From assembly GCA_002455655.1 (NCBI GenBank), contig DKLF01000169.1, positions 1-5,687 on the forward strand: DNA of 5,687 nucleotides, written 5' to 3'. A program made the position numbers and the translations under genes. Below are positions 1 to 5,236 of this stretch, piece after piece. Source of the stretch: Oscillibacter sp. UBA6647. Lineage in GTDB: Bacteria; Bacillota; Clostridia; Oscillospirales; Oscillospiraceae. The notes beneath the pieces were generated by a model. It was not told the DNA's origin and did not search any database. It saw only the letters and a list, made by a program, of their open reading frames with translations. Position 1 is the first letter of the stretch. Each line of letters starts with the position of its first letter.

Positions 1-122
1 CTGAGGCTAAGGCGACCGTCGAGGGCGCTCCCGCCACTCTGAAGGAAGGCTTGTCCAAGGACGACGCCGAGGCCATGAAGGCCAAGCTGGAGGAAGCCGG
101 CGCGAAGGTCGAGCTGAAGTAA
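1..122 (+). CDS. rplL: 50S ribosomal protein L7/L12, C-terminal end (partial)
   Basis: This is the last 39 codons plus a TAA stop of ribosomal protein L7/L12; the 5' part lies before the window, and the reading frame starts at base 3. L7/L12 forms the flexible stalk of the 50S subunit that recruits and stimulates translation GTPases such as EF-Tu and EF-G. The visible residues match the end of the C-terminal globular domain: VEGAP, then LKEGLSKDDAEAMKAKLEEA, then GAKVELK at the terminus, which is the family's standard ending. It is the only plus-strand gene here and is followed at once by a strong intrinsic terminator, so transcription ends here. In many bacteria rpoB follows rplL; here a convergent gene follows instead. 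Identification is by recognition of the conserved C-terminus and is secure despite the short length. Confidence 0.96.
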   Translation, partial: EAKATVEGAPATLKEGLSKDDAEAMKAKLEEAGAKVELK

Positions 123-142
123 GTTTTTTCCATATGCAACCG

Positions 143-181
143 AAAGCAGCCGTACAGAATGATCTGTACGGCTGCTTTTTT
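143..181 (+). terminator. Intrinsic terminator of the rplL transcript
   Basis: A perfect 12-bp inverted repeat (146-157 with 164-175, 6-nt loop AATGAT) begins 23 nt after the rplL stop and is followed by six T residues. Three A residues before the stem can pair with the first of these Ts. This is a textbook rho-independent terminator on the plus strand. On the minus strand the stem is followed by only three Ts, so it may stop the convergent VOC transcript weakly at best. Confidence 0.95.
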
Positions 182-225
182 AAGGTTTGGGTGAAATAGC
201 AGACGAAAATTTCCGGAAAATTCCC

Positions 226-651
226 TTACAGCAGGGAAAAATCAGGACTTTCCATCAGCGGCTGCATCTGGCACAGGCAAAACGGATGCCCGGCGGGGTC
301 CAGCATTACCCGCCAGTGATCGGAAAACTGCGCCGCGGCAACAGTTGCTCCACAGAGGACTGCGTGTGCCACGGCCTCATCCAAATTGTTGACCGCAAAA
401 TCAAGATGGGCCATTTGCTGCTGCGCTTCCGGCGTTTCCGGCCAAACGGGCGGCGTATAAAGAGCATTCCTCTGAAAGGTAATGCCCGGGTATGCGCCCT
501 GCTGCGCGCCGGGAGCGCCAAGGCAGGCATATTCCTCATCGTAAAAGGGAATGGTCCATCCCAGCAGCTCCGCGTAGAATTTTGCCAAGTCATAGGGGTT
601 TGTGCAATCAATGGTGAATGTATACAGCTTGATTTTAAGTCCAGAATCCAC
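226..651 (-). CDS. VOC family (glyoxalase/bleomycin-resistance-like) protein
   Basis: A 141-residue single-unit protein of the vicinal oxygen chelate fold, built from two beta-alpha-beta-beta-beta modules. Module 1 covers about residues 6-65 (TFTIDCTNP, then AKFYAELLGW, the usual FY..LLGW pattern). Module 2 covers about 80-130 (AHLDFAVNNLDEAV, then LDPAGHPFCLC). This layout resembles the Glyoxalase_6-like subgroup, whose substrates are mostly unknown. The usual metal ligands are only partly kept: His82 is present, but the first-module His position is Asp15 and the Glu expected after the DPxG turn is Cys125. A classical metal-dependent activity is therefore doubtful. The start is GTG at 649-651, chosen because AGGAGG lies at 661-666 with a 9-nt spacer and no better start is seen. 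The gene lies 77 nt downstream of the aminotransferase and has no clear promoter or intervening terminator, so co-transcription is possible. Substrate cannot be inferred. Confidence 0.88.
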   Translation of the reverse strand: MDSGLKIKLYTFTIDCTNPYDLAKFYAELLGWTIPFYDEEYACLGAPGAQQGAYPGITFQRNALYTPPVWPETPEAQQQMAHLDFAVNNLDEAVAHAVLCGATVAAAQFSDHWRVMLDPAGHPFCLCQMQPLMESPDFSLL

Positions 652-660
652 GGCGTTCTG

Positions 661-666
661 CCTCCT
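661..666 (-). promoter_or_regulatory. Ribosome binding site that fixes the GTG start of the VOC gene
   Basis: The minus strand reads AGGAGG here, a full match to the anti-Shine-Dalgarno core, 9 nt before GTG at 649-651. It supports the non-ATG start. Confidence 0.88.
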
Positions 667-728
667 AATAGTATCTGATGTGTGGTTTTATCTTGAAGGA
701 CAGCACAGAAGCGAAAGCGATTGTGCGT

Positions 729-1913
729 TCAGCGGTAGGTTTCGATCAGTTCCTTAAACAGGGGGAGGCTGCGCTGAATGGTGTCGTAAGACACGCAGGT
801 GCACAGGCGGAAATACTCCGGGCAGCCAAAGTCGTCGCCGGGAACAACCAGAACGTTTTTCTCCTTGGCCCGGTCAGAAAACGCCTTGGAGCTGCCGCCG
901 GGGGCCTTGACAAACATATAGAACGCACCGTTGGCCTTGGGACAATCGTAGTCGAAGGAAGTAAGCGCGTCGTAGAGGGCGCAGCGGTTTTTGTCGTAGG
1001 CCGCAAGGTCCGGCCGCTCCGCAGCGCAGCGGGCCACAACGCGCTGCTGCAAAGAGGGGGGGCAGACATGGCCCAGAACCCGGGCAGCTCCCGCCACGGC
1101 AGCGAACAGCAATTCGCTGTCTGCCGCGCTGTCGGGCACGCAGACATAGCCGATGCGCTCTCCGGGGAGGGACAGGGATTTGGAATAGGAGTAGCACACC
1201 ACGGTATTGGGGTAGAGATTGGGGACCCAGCTTACCTCCGCTCCGTCGTACACCAGCTCCCGGTAAGGCTCGTCGGCAATGAGATAGATGGGATGGCCCA
1301 CCTGACGGCTCTTTTCTGTCAGCAGGGCCGCCAGCTTTTCAAGGGTTTCCTTGGTATAGACGATGCCGGAGGGGTTGTTGGGGGAGTTGATGAGAACTGC
1401 CTGCGTATGCTCGTTAATGAGGTCAGCCATGTCATCCAGTCGAATCTGGAAATGCTCCGTGTCGGGCGGCGTTACCACAAATTTTGCGCCGTTGCTCTCC
1501 ACATAGGGGCGGTATTCTGCAAAGAAGGGGGCCACGCCCACGATTTCCGCACCTTCCACCGCCAGCGCCCGCACCACGGCGATGAGCGCCGGGGCCGCGC
1601 CGCAGGTGAAGAACAGGTTTTCCGGACGGAGACAGGCATTAAACCGGGCGTTTAAATCATCGGTCACGGCCTTACGCACGCCGGGATAACCTGCGGCGGA
1701 GGTGTAGCCGTGAACATCCAGACTGTCCTCGGTGCGCACGATGTCCAAAAAGGCTTCGTTCACTGCCGCTGGGGAGGGAATGGAGGGGTTGCCGATGGAA
1801 AAGTCAAAGACATTTTCCCGGCCCACAACGGCGGCCTGCTTCATGCCGTATTCAAACAGCTCCCGGATGCAGGAGCGGGATTGGCCCAGAGCCAGCATTT
1901 TCTGAGAAATCAT
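729..1913 (-). CDS. PLP-dependent aminotransferase, class I/II (AspC-like)
   Basis: A 394-residue fold-type I aminotransferase, the normal length for the family, acting in the cytoplasm. Diagnostic residues are present in order. SPNNPSG at 177-183 supplies the Asn contacting the cofactor ring oxygen. DEPYREL starts with Asp214, which would pair with the pyridine nitrogen. SYSKSLSLPGERIGY carries Lys245 as the Schiff-base lysine, with Arg253 for the cofactor phosphate. YFRL near 367-370 carries Arg369, at the position that binds the substrate alpha-carboxylate. The N-terminus has the FSIGNPS and HGYTSAAGYPGVR motifs of aspartate/aromatic-type enzymes. Similar proteins are common in Clostridia and are usually annotated only generically; the amino-donor specificity (aspartate, alanine, aromatic) cannot be told from sequence. 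The ATG at 1911-1913 has AAGGA about 9 nt upstream. It has a candidate promoter at 1986-1994 and no operon partner upstream, since a strong hairpin separates it from the chemoreceptor gene. Confidence 0.93.
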   Translation of the reverse strand: MISQKMLALGQSRSCIRELFEYGMKQAAVVGRENVFDFSIGNPSIPSPAAVNEAFLDIVRTEDSLDVHGYTSAAGYPGVRKAVTDDLNARFNACLRPENLFFTCGAAPALIAVVRALAVEGAEIVGVAPFFAEYRPYVESNGAKFVVTPPDTEHFQIRLDDMADLINEHTQAVLINSPNNPSGIVYTKETLEKLAALLTEKSRQVGHPIYLIADEPYRELVYDGAEVSWVPNLYPNTVVCYSYSKSLSLPGERIGYVCVPDSAADSELLFAAVAGAARVLGHVCPPSLQQRVVARCAAERPDLAAYDKNRCALYDALTSFDYDCPKANGAFYMFVKAPGGSSKAFSDRAKEKNVLVVPGDDFGCPEYFRLCTCVSYDTIQRSLPLFKELIETYR

Positions 1914-1930
1914 ACAGTAAAGTCCTTCCC

Positions 1931-1950
1931 GCCGCCGCGCGTGGGGCGGC
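1931..1950 (-). other. Small GC-rich hairpin in the aminotransferase leader
   Basis: GCCGCC (1931-1936) and GGCGGC (1945-1950) can pair over an 8-nt loop, immediately upstream of the AAGGA ribosome binding site. It could affect translation or message stability, but such a short repeat in very GC-rich sequence may be chance. Confidence 0.3.
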
Positions 1951-1985
1951 CCGCCTGAGCGTGCGGTGAAATCTATATGTTACTC

Positions 1986-1994
1986 ATCATAGCA
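1986..1994 (-). promoter_or_regulatory. Candidate extended -10 promoter for the aminotransferase gene
   Basis: The minus strand reads TGC followed by TATGAT (5 of 6 to TATAAT), an extended -10 arrangement. The best -35 at 17-bp spacing is TTTCCT, only 3 of 6, which an extended -10 can tolerate. Transcription would start around 1978-1980, leaving a leader of about 65 nt. It lies in the only non-coding gap before the gene, after the terminator-like hairpin of the preceding gene. Confidence 0.5.
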
Positions 1995-2037
1995 CGTTTC
2001 AGAGCAGAAGGAAATGAGTTTTTCGGCCCATATACAG

Positions 2038-2076
2038 AATATCCGGAGGGGAAGCTTAGCTTCCCCTCCGGATATT
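2038..2076 (-). terminator. 18-bp perfect inverted repeat after the chemoreceptor gene; probable terminator
   Basis: Positions 2038-2055 and 2059-2076 are perfect reverse complements separated by TTA, giving an 18-bp stem that starts 24 nt after the chemoreceptor stop codon. The stem has a GC-rich core and an A/T-rich base. On the minus strand the 3' arm ends AUAUU and is followed by CUGUAUAU, a poor U-tract, and the plus-strand side is no better. Position favours a terminator or 3'-end stabiliser for the chemoreceptor message; the symmetry would also suit a dispersed intergenic palindrome. Confidence 0.72.
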
Positions 2077-2100
2077 GTTATTAGGATGGGGCATGAGTGC

Positions 2101-4182
2101 TCAGAAGTCATCCTCCTCGCCCAGAACAAAGCTGTCCACCAGTGTTTTCAAAGTCTGCGCCTGCGCGGAAAGCTCTTCGCTGGCGGCGGCGCTTTGCTCG
2201 GCGGTGGCGGAGTTGTTCTGCACCACAGAGGCAATTTGGTCGATGCCTGTGGTAATCTGCCGGGCGAAGTGAGCCTGCTCGTCGGAAGCCTGCGCAATGT
2301 TGGAGATCTTCTTGTTGATGGACTCGGTATGCTGGACCACCGCGCCCATGGAATCGGCGGCGGTATTGGCAATGTGCGTGCCTGCCTGAATGGAGGTCAG
2401 GGCGTTTTCAATGAGGGCGGTGGTGCTTCTGGCGGCCTCCGCGGATTTTCCGGCGAGATTGCGCACCTCGTCCGCCACCACGGCAAAGCCCTTGCCCGCC
2501 GTGCCCGCCCGGGCGGCTTCCACCGCCGCGTTCAGAGCCAGAATATTGGTTTGGAAAGCAATGTCGTCGATGGTTTTGATAATTTTCCCAATTTCACCGG
2601 AGGTGGCTTCGATTTCCTGCATGGCAGCGGTCATTTCCGCCATCCGGGCGTTGCTCTCGGAGATGCAGGCTTCGGTTTCCGCAGAGATGGAGCTGGCCTC
2701 TGCGGCATCCTGTGCGTTCTGACGGACTTTGGCGGACAGCTCCTCAATGGCGGCAGCCAATTCCTCAGTGGAACTGGCCTGTTCTGTGGAGCCCTGAGAG
2801 AGCGCCTGCGCGCCGTTAGCCACCTGCTCGGAGCCGCTGGACACTTCGTCGGAGGCCTGCCGGATATGCAACATGGTGCGGGTCATTGTCACCTGAATAG
2901 ACATAAGCGCATCTTTGATTTTAGAAAACTCCCCTGTGTAGTCGCAGACCAAGGTGAAGCGCATATTGCCGGAGGAGAGCTGTTTCAGAACATCGGTAAT
3001 CTCATTGATATAATTCATGTAAGATTTCAGGCGGTCCACCGTGGCGCGCATGGAAAGAGCCAGCTCGCCAATCTCATCCCGGCTGGAAACCGAGAGTTCC
3101 ACATTCAAGTCCCCATCGGCAATCTGAACCGCAGCGCGGTGAAGCTCGCGCAGCGGGCGCACCAGCCTGCGGCTGAACAGCAGAGAAACGGCGGTGATGA
3201 CGGCGACAAGCACAAGCGCCAGAAGAATATTGGACTGAATCATCCGCGTGGTGTCGGCATAGGCGGCGGACCGATTTTGAATGGTAACCACGGCCCAGCC
3301 GTCCGATCCGCCGGGGAGAGAAATGGGCGCGTAGGCGTAAATCGCATTTTCGTCGGATTGCTCCTGAATGCCGCTTTCACCGCTCAGCGCAGCGGCGGTC
3401 AGAGCCTTCAGCGCGGGGGAAAGCGCAAAATTTTCCTGAGACTCCTGATCGCCTGTGACCACCGTCTTGATGCCGGTGAGATAGTTGTACATTTCGGCCA
3501 CCTGCTCCGCGTCCGGATGGGCCACCACGACGCCCTCTCCGTCCACGATAACGGAATAGGCGTCCTCCGTGTTATAGTCGTCCACAATCTCCTGAAGCTT
3601 TTCAAGGCTCAAATCGCAGCCCAGAACTCCCGACATCTGCCTGTCCGGGCCGGGGGCGTAGACGGGGTAAATGATGGAAGAGACGGCGCTTTTTGTATTG
3701 ATGTCCAGATAGGACTTGGTGATGAAGGGCTGAGAGTCGGACATGATCTGCTTGAACCACCAGCGGTCCGCACGGTTGCCAAGATTTCCGGAGCTTCGCG
3801 CGGTCTGCTCTCCATCCATCCCCTGCTGATAAAACAGAATAAAATAGGGGTTGTTTTCAAGGGTTTTGACCAGCGCGCCGCGCTGTGCCTCCGGGTCCGG
3901 ATAGCGAAGATCCCCGCTGAATGCAAGGCTTTCCGCCACGGCGTAGGCCTTGTTCATATACTCCGAAACCTGCGCCGCAACGCCGCCGGTTTTGCTCTCA
4001 AGAAGCCGGGAGGAAGAGGCGCGCCCGGACGAGGTGGTGATAAAGCCGCCGATGAGGTTGGAAAGCAGCAGGGAGCCGACGCAGGATAAGACCGCCAAAA
4101 GGACAATCCGGCTTTGAATGCCGGACCGGCGGCCCCGCTTTTCTCGGTTTTTTTGGGGCCTTGCAAAAGCGTTCTCTTTCAA
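2101..4182 (-). CDS. Methyl-accepting chemotaxis protein (dCache-HAMP-MCP signal)
   Basis: A 693-residue transmembrane chemoreceptor that would pass ligand binding outside the cell to CheW/CheA and so to the flagellar motor. A basic N-terminus (KNREKRGRRS) precedes TM1 at about 25-49. The extracellular region, about 55-312, looks like a double Cache domain. TM2 is about 315-336, followed by HAMP (about 337-390, with RPLREL and DEIGEL) and a second HAMP-like stretch (about 391-433). The cytoplasmic coiled coil carries the signalling tip around 541-575 (IAFQTNILALNAAVEAARAG, then GKGFAVVADEVR), which is decisive. Probable methylation pairs are Glu473-Glu474 and Glu662-Gln663; both fit the small-small-x-x-E/Q-E/Q-x-x-small-small consensus. 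There is no NWETF-type tail; it ends in EEDDF. The distal ligand pocket resembles amino-acid sensors (Arg140, Trp142, Phe143, Tyr158, Asp160, Asp190). The start is TTG at 4180-4182, supported by GGAGG 8 nt upstream. No che or flagellar genes are in view. Confidence 0.96.
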   Translation of the reverse strand: MKENAFARPQKNREKRGRRSGIQSRIVLLAVLSCVGSLLLSNLIGGFITTSSGRASSSRLLESKTGGVAAQVSEYMNKAYAVAESLAFSGDLRYPDPEAQRGALVKTLENNPYFILFYQQGMDGEQTARSSGNLGNRADRWWFKQIMSDSQPFITKSYLDINTKSAVSSIIYPVYAPGPDRQMSGVLGCDLSLEKLQEIVDDYNTEDAYSVIVDGEGVVVAHPDAEQVAEMYNYLTGIKTVVTGDQESQENFALSPALKALTAAALSGESGIQEQSDENAIYAYAPISLPGGSDGWAVVTIQNRSAAYADTTRMIQSNILLALVLVAVITAVSLLFSRRLVRPLRELHRAAVQIADGDLNVELSVSSRDEIGELALSMRATVDRLKSYMNYINEITDVLKQLSSGNMRFTLVCDYTGEFSKIKDALMSIQVTMTRTMLHIRQASDEVSSGSEQVANGAQALSQGSTEQASSTEELAAAIEELSAKVRQNAQDAAEASSISAETEACISESNARMAEMTAAMQEIEATSGEIGKIIKTIDDIAFQTNILALNAAVEAARAGTAGKGFAVVADEVRNLAGKSAEAARSTTALIENALTSIQAGTHIANTAADSMGAVVQHTESINKKISNIAQASDEQAHFARQITTGIDQIASVVQNNSATAEQSAAASEELSAQAQTLKTLVDSFVLGEEDDF

Positions 4183-4189
4183 AACAATA

Positions 4190-4196
4190 CCCTCCC
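4190..4196 (-). promoter_or_regulatory. Ribosome binding site that fixes the TTG start of the chemoreceptor
   Basis: The minus strand reads GGGAGGG, whose GGAGG core (4191-4195) sits 8 nt before TTG at 4180-4182. No ATG in the same frame lies nearby upstream, so the TTG start is well supported. Confidence 0.88.
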
Positions 4197-4208
4197 AAGT
4201 TAGTTTCT

Positions 4209-4316
4209 ACCCGGATTGAGGAGTCCTCAAAAGCAGAGGGACAGCCCACACTGCTGTCCCCCTTAAAAAGTATGAGTTCCGGCATTGGCGGATGGAACCG
4301 CAACAAAAACCCGGGT
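4209..4316 (-). ncRNA. Structured 5' leader of the chemoreceptor mRNA (candidate cis-regulatory RNA)
   Basis: The transcribed leader can form a closing stem ACCCGG/CCGGGT (4311-4316 with 4209-4214) that encloses three hairpins. Hairpin A pairs 4276-4280 with 4294-4298 (5 bp). Hairpin B pairs 4238-4245 with 4253-4260 (8 bp, GGGACAGC/GCTGTCCC, 7-nt loop). Hairpin C pairs 4216-4221 with 4225-4230 (6 bp, 3-nt loop) and stacks one nucleotide from the closing stem. The ribosome binding site starts 12 nt after the closing stem. This resembles a multi-branch junction, but I could not match it to c-di-GMP (GEMM), T-box or other riboswitch consensus sequences I know. There is no terminator in the leader, so any control would be translational. 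The folding was done by eye and chance pairing is possible. Confidence 0.35.
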
Positions 4317-4327
4317 GACTTTTTTGA

Positions 4328-4357
4328 ATTATATCATGCAATAGCCAAGTTTTGCAA
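4328..4357 (-). promoter_or_regulatory. Housekeeping-type promoter for the chemoreceptor gene
   Basis: The minus strand has a perfect TATAAT (4328-4333) with a TGA extension directly upstream (4334-4336), and a TTGCAA -35 box (4352-4357, 4 of 6) at 18-bp spacing. Transcription would start near 4321, giving a leader of about 140 nt. It lies in a markedly A/T-rich block (about 4321-4410) in otherwise GC-rich DNA. It looks like a sigma-A-type promoter, not the flagellar sigma-28 type. A second perfect TTGACA lies upstream at 4385-4390, but its -10 partner is poor. Confidence 0.78.
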
Positions 4358-4453
4358 GTATAAATTAAATAAAATGTTGCATTTTGTCAAAAACAATATT
4401 ACTGAAACGAACAGAAGGAAGGCGTGGGTGAAGGTTCGGCTGCAAAAATCTGC

Positions 4454-5236
4454 TCAGGACTCCGTTTGAGGAAGAGGTGCCGAGTCGACTGCAAATTCTT
4501 CTTTGGCCTGCTGGAGAATTTTCCGCTCTGCCTTTGTGGCAAGCTGTGTCTCGTCAAAGGCGGCAAAGAGGTCCGGCCGGCGGGCCATGGTGCGCTTATA
4601 GCTCTCCTTCTTCCGCCAGGCGGCAACCTTGGCGTGGTCGCCGGAAACCAGAATGGGAGGAACCTCCCGTTCGTGCCACACGGCGGGACGGGAATATTGC
4701 GGGTGCTCCAGCAGGCCGTCCCAGTGAGACTCTTCCGTGAAGCACTCCTCATCCGGCAAAACGCCGGGAACCATACGGCACACCGCGTCGCACACCGCCA
4801 TGGCGGGAATCTCCCCGCCGGTGAGGACAAAGTCGCCCATGGATAGTTCCTCGTCCACGCACTCGTCCAAAAATCGCTGGTCCACGCCCTCGTAATGTCC
4901 GCAGACCAGAATCAAATGGTCGTACCGCTCCTTCAATTCCCGGGCCACCGTCTGGGTGAACACCCGCCCGCAGGGGGAGAGGTAGATGGTACGCCCGGGG
5001 CCGAAGGTTTCCGTCACGTAGGCCCAGCAGCGGTAGAGCGGGTCGGCCTGCATCACCGCGCCCCGGCCCCCGCCATAGGGGTAATCGTCCACCTGCATCT
5101 GTTTATTGGTGGTATATTCACGAATCTGGTGGGACTTTATGGCAATAAACCCACGTTCCTGCGCCCGGCCCAGAATGCTGACGTTCAGCATAGCGTCCAC
5201 TGCCTCTGGAAACAGGGTCAGAATATCAATTCGCAT
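4454..5236 (-). CDS. trmD: tRNA (guanine(37)-N1)-methyltransferase
   Basis: This 260-residue SPOUT-class enzyme uses S-adenosylmethionine to methylate N1 of G37, beside the anticodon, preventing +1 frameshifting. It works as a dimer with a trefoil-knot active site. The family's motifs are all visible: MRIDILTLFPE at the N-terminus, YPYGGGRGAVMQADP (about 53-66), LSPCGRVFTQ (86-95, usually LSPQG), CGHYEGVDQR (112-121, usually CGRYEG), ELSMGDFVLTGGE (130-142), and GLLEHPQYSRP (174-184). Arg154 and Asp173 correspond to the catalytically important Arg and Asp of the family. The length is normal (E. coli TrmD is about 255 residues). The ATG at 5234-5236 overlaps the end of rimM by 11 nt, with AAAGGA about 10 nt upstream inside rimM, so the two genes are co-transcribed and probably translationally coupled. 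The C-terminal tail (APLPQTES) is unremarkable. The usual downstream rplS is not present. Confidence 0.98.
   Translation of the reverse strand: MRIDILTLFPEAVDAMLNVSILGRAQERGFIAIKSHQIREYTTNKQMQVDDYPYGGGRGAVMQADPLYRCWAYVTETFGPGRTIYLSPCGRVFTQTVARELKERYDHLILVCGHYEGVDQRFLDECVDEELSMGDFVLTGGEIPAMAVCDAVCRMVPGVLPDEECFTEESHWDGLLEHPQYSRPAVWHEREVPPILVSGDHAKVAAWRKKESYKRTMARRPDLFAAFDETQLATKAERKILQQAKEEFAVDSAPLPQTES

Noticed and set aside
206..220. Palindrome TTTCCGGAAA near the end of the VOC gene
   Set aside because: The only loop available would be CCGG with a 3-bp A/T stem; it is too weak to be a terminator and too short to call an operator.
187..678. A 163-codon plus-strand frame opposite the VOC gene
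   Set aside because: It is in register with the VOC gene and has no recognisable protein features; the VOC protein on the minus strand has clear motifs and an AGGAGG site.
667..700. Possible promoter (TTCAAG and TACTAT) directly before the VOC gene
   Set aside because: Both boxes match poorly and the -10 would touch the ribosome binding site, leaving almost no leader.
703..726. Inverted repeat GCACA/TGTGC between the aminotransferase and VOC genes
   Set aside because: The stem is only 5 bp and no T-run follows on the minus strand, so it is not a convincing terminator.
678..1655. A 325-codon plus-strand open frame antisense to the aminotransferase
   Set aside because: It has the same codon-register effect; it ends exactly where the aminotransferase uses a TTA leucine codon. 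No domain or good ribosome binding site supports it.
2014..4089. A 691-codon plus-strand open frame antisense to the chemoreceptor gene
   Set aside because: It is in exact codon register with the sense gene, so its openness only means that the sense gene avoids TTA, CTA and TCA codons. The translation shows no known domain, while the sense strand encodes an unmistakable chemoreceptor.
4371..4385. AAAATG/CATTTT hairpin after trmD as a terminator
   Set aside because: It is a 6-bp all but A/T stem with little stability; the following bases are A/T-rich but not a U-tract.
4161..4469. A 102-codon plus-strand frame across the trmD-chemoreceptor gap
   Set aside because: It overlaps promoter and leader elements and has low-complexity, unrecognisable translation; no ribosome binding site favours it.
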